A stretch of DNA of 64,000 bases from Gonocerus acuteangulatus (GCA_946811695.1 OX328124.1:60637749-60701748); one strand, 5' to 3'. Shown: positions 11,870 to 23,838, numbered from the stretch's first letter. Made by a program: numbers and translations. The notes: a model not told the origin generated them from the letters alone.

Positions 11870-12150
11870 CTGCTCAAATTCAGGAACATAAATATGCTTT
11901 AGGTCCACCCTAGACAAACCTAGACTGTATAAAATATAGTATTCTTTTTCGTACATGGCCACCGCGCAAACGCCAGCGGACATATTTTTATGACACTTTT
12001 TTGTAACGCCTAGGTCCACCCTACAAACCTATGTAATGTACTCTATAACATACAGTCTTCTTCTTCGTACATGGCCACTGCGCATGCGTGAACGCTCGCG
12101 GACACTTTTTTGTGACACCTTTTTGGAACGCCTAGGTTCACCCGACTAAG
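11870..12150 (+). repeat. minisatellite with ~130-bp unit containing GCGCATGCG
   Basis: Two tandem units share CGTACATGGCCAC(C/T)GCGCA, an AACGC...GCGGACA block, ACACTTTTTTGT and AACGCCTAGGT(C/T)CACCC. The same unit occurs inverted at 59215-59480, where ATGCGC-type palindromic steps are also present. So the array is a dispersed minisatellite or an internal array of a mobile element. A fragment ending like family A follows at about 12205-12285 (AAATGACACTA...CTCAGTTCTTG). Confidence 0.75.
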
Positions 12151-12284
12151 AATACATTAGAGTAAGTGATTTAATTTTTCACAAAATATTAAGTATATTT
12201 ATACATGCTTTCCAAATGACACTAGCCATGTAAACGTAACGGAAACGCTCAGTTCTTGCTAATTGGCCTTTTTTAATTTACAAT

Positions 12285-13190
12285 GGAAAGATGAGAATCG
12301 TGTAAATAATAATATGCTGGACGAAACGGATTTTAATGTCTATTATGTGGAGAAGATTTGAAACATATTAAGATAAAATGATGATGGTACACTACTTCAT
12401 AAATTGTCTGAACACTGAATTTATGTAAATAACATAAACATCTGTGAAATTGTACTTGAAATTCATTGCTTCAGACATACATATAGTATTCCTTAAGAAG
12501 AAATGCGATCTAGGAAGTAACTTCAATCGTTTTCAGCGTTTCATCGGTGGCCAATCATTTCCTTCGTCGCGTTCTATGTTGGGCTAATATCCTTGTCAAA
12601 TTCTCCTCCTTCCATTTTTATGCCAATTTGGCCAACTTTATGAACACATTTCTAAACTGTGACCCTCTTCTTAACATATGTTTTGGCCACTGAAAATGGC
12701 TAGTCCCCCAACCGCTATCAGCACAATACTCCATTCGAGTAACACTTTTAGACATAACTACACTCCCACTTACTCCAGAGTCCACCAGTAATTTGTGTCG
12801 TTCTATGGAAGCACTAAACCTTTTTCCTTCGTTTTACACGGTACTCCTATTGTCTCCTTTCTATTGACCGTGGGAGAGCTATCCCAACAACGCGATTGGG
12901 ACTACAAAGCGGAGGTGTACCTGACTCTCCTTTCTGTAAAGCTGTGATGAATTAAAAAGTCCGTACCACAGAGTTGCAAAAGTTGAGTGCATTCTTCAAG
13001 ATTGATTCGATAAGATTCGAGATTGTTTTGAAACTAAGGAATTCCCGAGATAATCTATTTCCAGTGGTGAGTTTTATATTTGTGTGTTCTGTAAGTAAGT
13101 AAGATAATATTGTGTTTCTACCTGGCTGCTATCTTTCAACAATTCGTTCATATCATGAGGGTTATTTAGTTGATTTCGTCTTCTGCGTTC
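12285..13190. other. unannotated stretch
   Basis: Read on both strands without finding a motif-bearing open frame or a clear repeat copy. Confidence 0.45.
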
Positions 13191-13196
13191 TGTAAG

Positions 13197-13392
13197 TACC
13201 CATCGTTCAGTGGCTAACGCCTTAGATTCTCATGCGGGAGATGATGTGTTCGAGTCCCGCCTGCAGCAGTTTTTTTTCATTTCAAGGCCCGTTGAAAAAA
13301 TTCCCGGCAGCACTATGGATATTTTTAGGAAGAGTGGCATATAGATAGCCCGCTGTCAATGGCCTAGATGTCGAAGCCATAAAAAAAGAATG
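13197..13392 (+). repeat. tRNA-headed SINE (family S), full-length-like
   Basis: The head contains an A-box-like TTCAGTGGCTAACGCC, an anticodon-arm-like TTAGATTCTCATGCGGGAGA and a B box GTTCGAGTCCCGCC. The body continues to CAATGGCCTAGATGTCGAAG and ends in CCATAAAAAAAG. Head, body and tail match the copies at 27863-28044 and 31146-31318. The A box resembles tRNA-Glu-type heads, but the source tRNA is uncertain. Confidence 0.8.
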
Positions 13393-13439
13393 TTTGAAAC
13401 GATAATATTAAGAGTTTCTATGAATTTTTCTAATGAAAT

Positions 13440-13575
13440 TACTGCAAAAGTAAATGTAGTAAGTATTTTTGAAAATCATTATTTTTTTTATAACACTTGG
13501 AAGGAATGTAGCTTTTGAGGTTGCAATCATGAAAGAAATTTTGAAAAATTTCTATATCTATACTAGATATAGAAG

Positions 13576-13642
<67 letters not shown>

Positions 13643-14515
13643 TATTTGTCCGTTAGCTCGATACCCGCCAGAGTAATTTTTTTTTCCTAACTAAGAAACT
13701 TAGTAGATCGCATTCTCCGCGAACGCGAGTTCAATAACTAGAAAAATCGGTCCATGTGGAAGGGGGGGGGGGGGAGGGGGTTTTCCGGACCCAAATTACA
13801 AATTTGCCCATAACGGCCGTATTTTTTTATATTGCATTTAAAATATCGCGAGCTTCTAAAAAGAAAGATGTCTTGTTAATACAAATTAAATCGGTCCACC
13901 TGAAAGTATTTTTGTGCTGGACCCAAATTACTCAGTTGCTCATACAGACCGTATTTTCTGTTTTAGTTTTGTTTTTTATTTTATGCGGCACTTCGACATC
14001 TAGGCCATTCGCGCCGGTTTTCTGTTTTATTGTAACGCATCTCGGTATACGTCGTGGGAACCTAAAGAGAATGATGTGTTTCAAAAATAAACACCATTTT
14101 TTTTTTTTATTATAAGTTTGGGTTTACTCTGTTTCATCTTGAAAAGTGAATTTCCGCTATATCGGCATTGTTTGTTATTTCCCCATTTGGGCGCTGTTTC
14201 CGGTTTCTCGGTTATTATGATTGTAAGATGTTCTCTTTATAATTCATTAATATCAATAAACAACAGTTCGAAGTTTTTGTGTATTTATTAAGCAGTCGTG
14301 TCAATTACACGACACTACGGAAGAAAATTAATTAAAAAAATAATAATTCGGACAGATGTTCATTTCAAATGTAAAATAACATAACTATTTTTTTTTTATT
14401 ATTTATATAGGTCATTTTATACAAATTATTCAGGAATGCTGTGTACACTACCCACCTTCTGAGATATGTGCTTAGTTATGCAGCTCCTGTGTGACGGACG
14501 TTTTTGTTTTTAGAT
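13440..14515 (-). repeat. family B repeat, inverted copy with SINE-tail insertion
   Basis: On the minus strand this starts near 14515 with the family B terminus (GTGACGGAC and GCAGCTCCTG read on plus at about 14476-14503). It runs through units with GGACCCAAATTAC and CGGTCC, a (TA)n tract (13579-13638), and ends with TTGAGGTTGCAATCATG near 13520. A separate insertion at 13966-14017 interrupts it. Confidence 0.75.
13966..14017 (-). repeat. 5'-truncated SINE tail inserted in family B, with TSD
   Basis: TTTTCTGTTTTA occurs at 13954-13965 and again at 14018-14029 and brackets a short minus-strand SINE 3' end (GCGGCACTTCGACATCTAGG, then CCATTCGCGCCGG). The reverse complement is the tail of the tRNA-headed SINE family followed by an A-rich end. 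This is a severely truncated retroposition event, younger than its family B host. Confidence 0.8.
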
Positions 14516-15177
14516 ACATCTCATTAAGCGGAGTTCAAGATCCTTGAATTAATAAATATGAAAATTTAATTAAAACTTCCAGGCAATTCAACTGTCGGAT
14601 GTGCAGTGGTTACTCATAATTATTCATTCTCATCACATTAAAACAATCTATTTCACAGTTTTCTCGAAATATCTGTGATCGTACACTTAAGAACCTAATT
14701 GGGGAGATAGATCTTTACTTATAATGGCTATATAATAACAATGGTGGGCGTCATGAAACGAACGCACGTCAAATTAAACACTTTTACACTAGCCAATTAA
14801 AGTCTCTTTATACTGGTCGTTATCTTGAGACCTTTCAGTGGAAGGGATCCTAAATACCTGATCATTATATATAGCCTAGGATTGGCATAAAGAACAGCTA
14901 AATGACATACATGCATAAGCAGGCAAAGCTGAGTCTTGTTAATGGTGTTCCTGTGCAGACATAGCTGGTGTGGGAATGAGGACTCCCTTGTAGCTGTAAT
15001 AACAAGAATCAATAGTTGTTGATTGGTAGATGCTGAATTACAAGGAAAACTATGGTGGTAAAGATGTGTCATGTGCTCCATAATACCTAGATTACACGAG
15101 TTAGTACTTTTCATGTTGCCTAAACATGAAACCTTCATGTTGCCTAGCACACGGTCAGGCAGGCCTGTCTGTTTGAC

Positions 15178-15281
15178 CTGTACAGTCCGCATGAAAGCCG
15201 GTCGCCTGAGCAGTCTTAACGAACATAGCTGCCGGAATATATACACCTTCAGGCGACCGGCCTTCTGGCAGACTGTTCAGG
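15178..15281. repeat. imperfect ~30-bp inverted repeat
   Basis: AAAGCCGGTCGCCTGAGC near 15193-15210 pairs with TTCAGGCGACCGGCCTTC near 15249-15266. The flanks GTCCGCATG and CAGACTGT extend the match imperfectly. The GC-rich arms stand out against the AT-rich background. An open frame crossing it (14797-15246, minus) has no motif and is not called. Confidence 0.65.
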
Positions 15282-15507
15282 CTTAAGCACTCCAACCTGT
15301 TTACAGGTTCTTTGTTAGTGATTGGCAAGTACTACTAAACGCAGACAGTACAAGAGAATGCAGTGGACGGGAAAACATATCTATATAATCTCCCGTATAA
15401 ATAAGTTTGTTTGTTTTCTTTTAAATCAAGAATTATAGATTACCATATTAGTGAAGTGATCTGTAGGTGCACTAATAATTAAACATGTTTTTTATGTACT
15501 GATATTG

Positions 15508-15539
<32 letters not shown>

Positions 15540-15785
15540 AAGTACAAGAGAACAGAAATGGATTCTATTAATAAGCGACAAGCAAGCTCCTCCACCTTGT
15601 CACCTCACGATTGGGTTGGGAGTTTAAGGCCAGAAAACTGCTTCGCTAACACCGCACTATTCTTAAATCGTGTATAGTGTAATTTTAGGATGAACAGGAT
15701 TTACAGTATTGTGTGTTTCAGAAAGTGTTTTGTTTCAAATGTTGCTTTGGGAAAAAATTATGATTGCATAGATATAAGAACCAGA

Positions 15786-16095
15786 TATAAACGTACGTAA
15801 AAAATAAAATAAAAACACACATAAAAATGTATATATTTATTGCATTTTTTAATTTGTTTCGGTATATTATTTTTGACATTACTTTTAACGTGTTTAATCG
15901 TTCATTGCCATTTTTTATTCATTTATTTATTTTTTGTTTATTTATTTATTATTATTTTAGTATTTTTTATTTTTTTTTACAATTTTTTTCTGAAAATACA
16001 TTTTAGGGATTATTCTATATTTGATAAGGACCATCAACTTTACTACTTACAAACAGTAGTAATACTATACTAATACTAATGCTAGTAAACGATTA

Positions 16096-16143
<48 letters not shown>

Positions 16144-16367
16144 ATATATATATATATACCTATATATATATATATTTATCTATTAATCTTAGATATTTTA
16201 CAGTAAGAGGTACAGTTGCCCCTTTTTTAAGAATTTCTCAACAACCTCAACTGCTTAACCATCTTCCCGCAGAGCTTCCATCAAATACCCTGTTATTCCC
16301 AGCTGTTGGAGCAGCAGCCTATAATGGGAGCAATCATGTAAAGATCCCAACGAGTGTTTTATAAATT

Positions 16368-16415
<48 letters not shown>

Positions 16416-17080
16416 AGATCGCTGCCTTACTGAGGAATGTGCTTAGTTTATACAGCTCCTGCAGGGAGGTCCGAATATTCCCTGGCTTTCTTAGTAGATC
16501 TTCTTAACCTATGGGAATCCAAGCTGTTAAAAAAAATAGTTTATTTTAGTTCGGAATCAGCGTACCTTGTTAGTTCCCGGGTTTGTTTACTCACCATGAC
16601 AAAAGACCTTTATTGCTCCCTGCGGGAGATGGGTTCATCCGTCAGCATTAGCACAGACAACCGTTGAGGCAAAACAATACTCGTGCGTGCGGGTAAAAGT
16701 GTCACTTGTAGACCACAACCGAGGACAGCCTTGTAAATAAGTGTAACCGTACGTAAAAAATAAAATGTATATAAACGTACGTAAAAAATAAAATAAAAAC
16801 ACACATAAAAATGTATATATTTATTTTATTTTTTAATTTGTTTCGGTATATTATTTTTGACATTACTTTTAACGTGTTTAATCGTTCATTGCCATTTTTT
16901 ATTCATTTATTTATTTTTTGTTTATTTATTTATTATTATTTTAGTATTTTTTATTTTTTTTTTACAATTTTTTTCTGAAAATACATTTTAGGGATTATTC
17001 TATATTTGATAAGGACCATCAACTTTACTACTTACAAACAGTAGTAATACTAGACTAATACTAATGCTAGTAAACGATTA

Positions 17081-17138
<58 letters not shown>

Positions 17139-17348
17139 ATATATATTTATCTATTAATCTTAGATATTTTACAGTAAGAGATACAGTTGCGCCTTTTTTA
17201 AGGATTCCACAACAACCTCAACTGCTTAACCATCTTCCCGCAGAGCTTCCGTCAAATACCCTGCTATTCCCAGCTGTTGGAGCAGCAGCCTATAATGAGA
17301 GCAATCATGTAAAGATCCCAACGAGTGTTTTATAAATTTATGTATATA

Positions 17349-17396
<48 letters not shown>

Positions 17397-17745
17397 TATA
17401 TATATATTGTAGATCGCTGCCTTACTGAGGAATTTGCTTAGTTTATGCAGCTCCTGCAGGAAGGTCCGAATATTCCCCGGCTTTCTTAGTAGATCTTCTT
17501 AACCTATGGGAATCCAAGCTGTTAAAAAAAATAGTTTATTTTAGTTCGGAATCAGCATACCTTGTTAGTTCCCAGGTTTGTTTACTCACCATGACAAAAG
17601 ACCTTTATTGCTCCCTGCGGGAGATGGGTTCATCCGTCAGCATTAGCACAGACAACCGTTGAGGCAAAACAATACTCGTGCGTGCGGGTAAAAGTGTCAC
17701 TTGTAGACCACAACCGAGGACAGCCTTGTAAATAAGTGTAACCGT
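15786..17745. repeat. tandem segmental duplication of a ~1-kb unit
   Basis: Unit 1 (about 15786-16750) and unit 2 (about 16771-17745) are nearly identical over their whole length apart from rare substitutions and different (TA)n lengths. The offset is 984 at the left end and 995 at the right end. Both start ATAAACGTACGTAAAAAATA and end GCCTTGTAAATAAGTGTAAC. The junction repeats ACGTAAAAAATAAAA, suggesting recombination or slippage at short homology. Each unit contains two (TA)n arrays and a short family B-terminus-like segment (CAGCTCCTGCAGG). No gene is recognised. Confidence 0.9.
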
Positions 17746-18640
17746 TCCCACGCACCGGGAGGTCATAAAGACATAAGGTCCTTGTAAAGGTAAGCCATAG
17801 GCCTAAAGTGCCCTCAGCACAATGGACACAGATTTGACTTTTTCTCCCTCGAGGGGGGAGTGTCTCATTACCTTTGGCGTCCTTAATTCGTGTCCGTCCA
17901 AAGTGTCCATACGATCGAACTGACTGATATGGCGTTTCGATACGGCACTTGGAGATCTCCTTAGTGGGATGGTCCAGTTCCAACTTCCTCCCAGGGATCT
18001 ACGTGTTTTGCACTTTTTGTCCCACGATGGAATTGGCTGTTCATCTGTTGTTCTTTTGGCGCCGAAGAAAACGTGTTCTTTATAGCTTCAATCAATCCTT
18101 GTCGGTAGGGGCGCGCCTATTTACAATTCTACACATCTCCATTCTAAAAGAAAACTTGTGTAGATTTTTAATTAATGTGTTATTTTTTTATGTTCCTTAC
18201 AAGTTTTTTTCTTAGAATGTTTAGTTTTCTTAGGTCAACTGTATCTTACCGTAGCACTTGTTGGATAGATTTTTAGGCTCAAGTAAAATAAAATTCAAAA
18301 TATGTAGTACATATATATTTAAACATTTATAATGAAATATGTAATAAAATGTCGAAAATATGTAGTAACAAAATATCAAAAACACTTTAAAATATTCAAA
18401 TGAAAAGCATTCAAGATCTCGGTCAATATATATGAAAAGAAAAAAAATTAAAAATATATAGAACAAAATGACTAAAACTCTATAACATATTGAAAAAAAA
18501 ACATAAATAAAAATTAGGAACTCATTTTAAAAGGGGAAAACGAAGTTGACAATTTCTACAGATGAACATTATTTTGGAGAATGGTTTGAAATAAAATGCA
18601 TTTTTCTATTGTCTAACGTGAAATGACGGCGGTTTGATCT
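17746..18640. other. unannotated stretch, first ~400 bp of higher GC
   Basis: The GC-richer part (about 17746-18140) directly follows the tandem duplication. Open frames run through it on both strands (17630-17983 minus, 17949-18215 plus) but show no motif I recognise. The rest is AT-rich with repeated AAATATGTA-like words. It could be the tail of an unknown transposon. Confidence 0.4.
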
Positions 18641-18643
18641 CAT

Positions 18644-19858
18644 AAGGGAAGTATACAGTGGTGGGGTCACCGATCAGGCCCATTTTTTCTTGTCGCCCAA
18701 TGCGCCTTAAGAGCTAAGAAATAAAATAAAATAGGTTGAAATAGGTATATCTCGATATGAAATAGTTAGAAAATGATATCGGCATGATTCTATCACTTTT
18801 TTTACAGAGCAGATTAATTCGCACTAGTATTTCTAAAGTGCCGGAGCATAGTACTGACCACACCATCTCCCTAGTGTGCCGTATGGTCATGAATCAGATA
18901 CCTCTACAGTATCTGCCCCTCAGGCCGTTCTTGGCCTGTTACGGGGCTGATTTTTTGATTTATAAAGTGACAAAACTCAAAATAAAACTTAACTGAAAAG
19001 GTGGCACTCTTACTTATGTTGGGGGCTTAGTATTAAGACAGGAAGGGTGGCACAAGGGCCCTCTGGTGTACAAGCTCTGAACAAGTTGATATCAACAATC
19101 AAAACTGAATGTACCTAGTACGTACCATGTCCTTCATAGTCATAACTATGACGGTTTGAATAAACTTTTTGAGTTGTCAATTTAGAACTACCAGTGCGAA
19201 TTGTTAAACAATAAATTGTTATATATTATTTTTAAAACTTATCTGCTCCAAGACCATTAGCACCGGGGAAGCATGGCTGCCCATTAGTGATCTAGAGTCG
19301 ATGAGTAAAGTATCATTTTCTTTCTCGGTTTTCCCGTTATTTTTTCAATTACAAAATAAAAATAATCCAAATATGTAGCAAAAATATGTATTTATGGCAG
19401 AATATGTAAAAATATGGTTTTTTGACAAAATATGTAAAAATATGTAAAATAAAAGCCTGTTTAAATGCTTTAAAATAACTTAAAACGTGCAGAATTCCCT
19501 CGAAAATTTCGATTTAAGAATCATAAAATACTGGTCTAGAAAATTGTGTAATGCTAGTTTACGTCAAGCGTAAGCATATTTTAGAATTTATTTAAGGAAA
19601 TATAAATGATTGTTTAACGATTGTATTTGTTTTTTTAATCTACTCTCTATAACAAATGAATTGGCGAAAGAATCAGGTCGTTATCATTTTCTAAAATTGA
19701 TATATAAAATAAAGCATTTTCAACCTATTTTATTTTATTTCTCCTAAGGTCCTAAGGCGCATTGGACGGAACGCTCGGACACGTGTCGACTATTTTTCGA
19801 TGTAGTATAACCAGAAAAAATGGACCAAATCGGTGACCCCAACACCGTATACTCCCCT
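18644..19858. mobile_element. ~1.2-kb terminal-inverted-repeat element without transposase
   Basis: The left end AGTATACAGTGGTGGGGTCA (about 18650) and the reverse complement of the right end (AGTATACGGTGTTGGGGTCA) match. Similarity continues inward through the CCATTTTTTCT, CCAATGCGCCTTA and AAATAAAATAAAATAGGTTG blocks, giving arms of roughly 130-200 bp. The interior holds SINE family C body sequence at about 18790-18955 and AATATGTAAAAATATG words. No transposase is present, so it is a non-autonomous DNA transposon, possibly hAT-like. I found no clear TSD. Confidence 0.75.
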
Positions 19859-20574
19859 TGGTTTAAGTGTACTTTGGAAGGGTGGTTTCACCCCTTAAAC
19901 TTGCGATTGGGCCAATATAAAAAAAAATACTTATCGATTATTTTAAATTAATTAAAATCGACTCCGGACTCTTGGGGACGTTCCCTTGTAAGTGAATACA
20001 CTAAGCTGGATCGAGTGAAATTAAGAGAATGAAGATCAGTTTTTGTTGTTTTATTTTTTGTTGTAGGTAGTAAATTATTTTGAATTACAATGAGTTTTCC
20101 TTACCATTAATAAGGTAATTTGGATTTTTGTTAAGATCTTGTCCGAAAAGGTAATCATTCAGTTGTTTTTTTGTCAACAGTTTAATACTTATTATTTTCA
20201 TCATGAAATGTTGGGAAATTCTGTCTAATAAATGAACGTGCCTCATTAAAATCCATCTTACCGAATACATATTTTTGCTTTAAATTTATATGGACGATAT
20301 ATCATGACTTTAGAAAAGCGTGAGAACCGTGATAGGTCGAAAGCTTGAGCTGATCGCCCTAACGAACAGTATCTGTATATATATACAAACAATATTTCAT
20401 ATCAGACATTAGTAGCGTAGATTTATTTATCCCCCATGAGAGCTGTAAATGGAGGACCATAACGTGAACTAACAAGGGCGGTGATTAGATATCACTCCAT
20501 TGTTTCATCCCTCTACTAATAACTGTCACGCCTCACCAATTCACGCCGATAAATCACCTAATCAAACCCCTGTA

Positions 20575-20958
20575 GTCATACAGATAAGGGGTTGATCTAC
20601 ACAACCTATCGGGATTATACATTTAATTTGTTCGGATATTCAATTAATTATTTGCTTGCTGGAATCAGTTAATATTTAGAAGATTTTACTTTAAGGCTGG
20701 AAACATTTACGAGTCAGTGTGCTGTCAAAATCAAAAGAGTACAAATTAAAATCTAAAACAGCAAAGAAGAAAAGAATTTTGATTTAAATTTAATGTCTCT
20801 TTCAAACAGAGAATAAACTATTATTTTAAAATATGTTATAATATAAAATAAACCTTTCCGCTTTGAAAATTTTCAACTCGTATGCTTATTTTATATAATA
20901 ACATGTTTTAAAATAAAAGTATATTTTCTGTTTGAAAGAGAAATTAAATTTAAACAAA

Positions 20959-21000
<42 letters not shown>

Positions 21001-21186
21001 AGTTTTAGATTTTAATTTGGACTCTTTTGATTTTGACAGCACACTGACTCGTAAATGTTTCCAGCCTCAACGTAAAATTTTCTGAATATTAAGTGCTTCG
21101 AGCAAGCAGATAATGAATTAAAGATCCAAACAAATGAAATATGTAATCCTGATAGCTTGTATACATCAACCCCTCATTTGTATGAC
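20575..21186. mobile_element. foldback element with ~285-bp imperfect inverted arms
   Basis: Left terminus GTCATACAGATAAGGGGTTG matches the reverse complement of the right terminus (GTCATACAAATGAGGGGTTG). Long blocks such as GGAAACATTTACGAGTCAGT and GTGCTGTCAAAATCAAAAGA are exactly inverted between arms (about 20705-20735 and 21035-21065). Arms span about 20575-20850 and 20893-21186. A ~38-base T tract (20961-20998) lies in the right arm only. There is no coding capacity. Confidence 0.85.
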
Positions 21187-21189
21187 ATT

Positions 21190-22440
21190 TTTAACCTTAT
21201 TAAAAATAACTGTAAAAGAATGATTTACGGGTAGTCAAAATTTCTGGTGTGTCCAAAAGACACCAAAATCGTTTAGATTGTAATGCTATTGGTGTATTTT
21301 GGTTAAGAGGAAGTAAAGTATTTATTTTTTTAACAGAAGTGAGTGATATTTGACTTTTCGTAAATATTAAATAAGTTGAAAAATCGTGGTGGTAGGTAAA
21401 ACTTAACACATTTTATCCAAGAAAGGTTCTTATGCATTTATTTATTTAATTTATAGAGTTCCAAAACATACGGGAATTTTGTTACAAAATCTGCAAGTTG
21501 GACTGTCCTTTTTGCCTGGTAATTACGAATGGGTCACTAATGTGTACCCGACACGAATTAGTAACCATTAAAATTGATTACCTAATCAATATATCTGGAC
21601 ACCAAAGTGAAAAAAAAAAAGTTTTGTTTCGTTTTTTTTTTTTTATTAGGAATGAATCTGCAGAGGATGTCGCGCGCATCGTGTCGATTGGGCTGAACAG
21701 TTCTCTTTTAGAACCAGAAAGAATAATTTTATCAACGAGCTGTCCTAGTAAATTTTACTGCAGCAGATAATTCTATTTGTTTGTTGACTAGAAAAATTAG
21801 TTTGTACATTTAAGTATTTATCAAATAAAAAATAATTGTAAATTGATATGGAGTATTGTAATTATATCTAGGAATAAAACAATAAATAATCCATCAAAAC
21901 CTTGAAGTAATTCTTCTCTTTTACTCACATTGTACAAACAAATCATAGACATCCTGGGATACTTTCGAAAATTACTATAGATAATGTTTAAAAACACCAA
22001 AGTGACCAAATGTAGCTTCATTTCATGATTGTTTGTGGGTATTTTCAAGGCGAAAGTAGTCATTCTACAACGTCTATCATAATTTCCTTAGAAAGAAACG
22101 AATATGGCGGTAGACAAATGTGGAGACCATAGATCGTTATAATATACCAAATAGATTTATTCATACGTTCCTCGACGTGAACCTGCTATTGAAGACACAC
22201 CTCGAAATATCTTGACGACCAAATGCGGGATGCGGGAGGCTTTGTGGGTCACAAGGACACTTTTTTGAGAGTTGTACCATCCTGCCAGGTTTCTCTCTGC
22301 ATTGAACACTGAGAAATGTTCGGATAACATAATATTAGCTCGTTTCCGCACGATGCTCATGATTAGCGTGTTTGGGAAAATTACAATTGAAGCTTGTTAT
22401 TTTACTTCCTAAAGATGTGCTATTTTTACTGGAAGCCTAA
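21190..22440. other. unannotated AT-rich stretch
   Basis: No supported gene. A minus-strand open frame at 22157-22360 of somewhat balanced composition lacks recognisable motifs and splice context, and I do not call it. Confidence 0.4.
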
Positions 22441-22770
22441 ATGTATAAACTAATTTTCGCATTTGAATGTATTTATTGAAGTTGCACTCACAGAAGAAGT
22501 TTTGAAAAATGTCTTGAAATCTTTTTCAATCCTACCTTCCTGAATGTTGTCTGTTGTTTTATATATATATGGAAATACGATAGAGTGCATAGTTTTTGTT
22601 TGATCTCCACGAAATTTGAAATTCCCGTAGTAAACGACTGAATGAATTTGTTAACTTGTTAACTAGCATAATCGGTCAACGCGGAGAGGGGCGGGGTTAC
22701 CCTGGACACAACTCACTTGGGGTTTAAATTTACTTGGGTTTACTCCAGAAAAAATTAAATACATTTAATA
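22440..22770 (-). repeat. family B repeat fragment, inverted
   Basis: Minus-strand order matches the distal part of family B. The GTGAGTGCAACTTCAATA end lies near 22490 and a short TA tract at 22561-22570. The AACTCGTT-like segment is replaced here by GTTAACTTGTTAACTAGCAT, and the GGGGTTACCC segment lies near 22693. Strongly diverged. Confidence 0.6.
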
Positions 22771-23009
22771 TTTGAGTCAGATGTTCATTATTTATTTATT
22801 TATTTCAAGAGCTTCGCAACAATGGCGATTTGTTCAAATTTAAAAAAAAAAAAAAAAAAAAAAACTAATGAAATGTCAACAGTTAATAAGAAAAGTAAAA
22901 GTAGTAGCATGAAATACAATAAAATTTGAATTGAACATAAAATAATACAAAAAAGAAGAAAAAAAAACAACACTTTTGTATAAAATGTTCACAGCTATGT
23001 CACGGAAAC

Positions 23010-23015
23010 TTTATT
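23010..23015 (-). promoter_or_regulatory. candidate polyadenylation signal (AATAAA)
   Basis: The plus strand reads TTTATT, so the minus strand reads AATAAA, about 118 bases downstream of the stop of the candidate terminal exon at 23133-23332. In AT-rich DNA such hexamers arise easily by chance, so it is only supportive. Confidence 0.3.
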
Positions 23016-23132
23016 CATTGAAAAACAATTTTTTTTTTAGAAAGTACTGATATGCAATGATAGAAAAAAAAAATACTTTTTCTTAACTTTAACTGAATCT
23101 TCTTTGCGTGACACCACTTTTCTGTGAGATAT

Positions 23133-23332
23133 CTAAAGAGTTCCTTCCGAAACTTTGCTTCTTTTTCTTTCCTTAGAGGATTCTTCATTTGGATCAGCCA
23201 CTAATGTCTCAGCCTCGAGTACCACACTTTCTCTTGCCACTACCTTGGTTTCTTCTAGTCTAGGAGGAGCTTTATCTTGTTCAGGCGTAGCAGCAATTTT
23301 GGGATCGGCAAACTTTAGCATAGCAAGCTTTT
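23133..23332 (-). CDS. candidate terminal coding exon of an unknown host gene
   Basis: On the minus strand an open segment begins after a T-rich tract ending in TTTTATAG (a plausible splice acceptor, AG at 23333-23334). It encodes about 66 residues before a TAG stop at 23133. The peptide is hydrophilic and charged: LKFADPKIAATPEQDK early, many Glu/Lys/Val in the middle, and a basic SSKERKRSK patch near the C-terminus. This looks like a disordered protein tail and not like a transposon domain. An AATAAA lies ~118 bases downstream. I do not recognise the family. The opposite strand is also open, so chance is possible. Confidence 0.35.
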
Positions 23333-23396
23333 CTATAAAAAAAAACAAGTTTTTTTTTCTTGTTTTAAGGCATGTCAGCCAAACGGGCGATTTATG

Positions 23397-23684
23397 CCTT
23401 GATTGGGGTGACAGATAGCAGCGACACCATCACCGACAGGACCCGACCAGGCGAGAGCACGCCCGCCGATATCGCAGGCCCCCCACTCGATGAGGGTTTA
23501 GAGTATACTGCAGATATTACATGACATGAGCTTGTGGCCGAGGGTCTGTTCGTTGGGACCAGGCCGACCAGACCCTCAAAGCTCATGCACCCTTTGGTCC
23601 TGAGGGCCCATGACACCGGAAGACCCACCCCCACCCGACCGGCACCATGCCGGAGCAGGGTCACCCCCATCACCCCAATCAATT
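23397..23684. mobile_element. GC-rich ~285-bp element with 13-bp inverted termini
   Basis: TTGATTGGGGTGA at about 23399-23411 and TCACCCCAATCAA at about 23671-23683 are exact inverted repeats bounding a segment much richer in G+C than its surroundings. Open frames run on both strands but encode low-complexity Pro/Arg/Gly-rich peptides without motifs. A small non-autonomous DNA transposon is the simplest reading. No obvious TSD was found. Confidence 0.55.
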
Positions 23685-23838
23685 ATAGTTTATGTTTAAA
23701 TGAGGCTGATTCTGTGGATTAATATGTTTTAGAAATAATTATAATGAAATTGTTGCTATTTAATTAACATGTTTCAGCAAATATATTTCTAAAATGACAT
23801 CATAAAATTTACTTTTAGATTTTTCTTTCGGTAATATT

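Noticed and set aside
14797..15246. 149-codon open frame on the minus strand
   Set aside because: Leu/His/Cys-rich translation without motif. It crosses an inverted repeat and small internal direct repeats, and has no splice or promoter context.
23534..23722. Pro/Arg-rich plus-strand frame
   Set aside because: It lies within the GC-rich inverted-repeat element, the opposite strand is open as well, and it has no motif.
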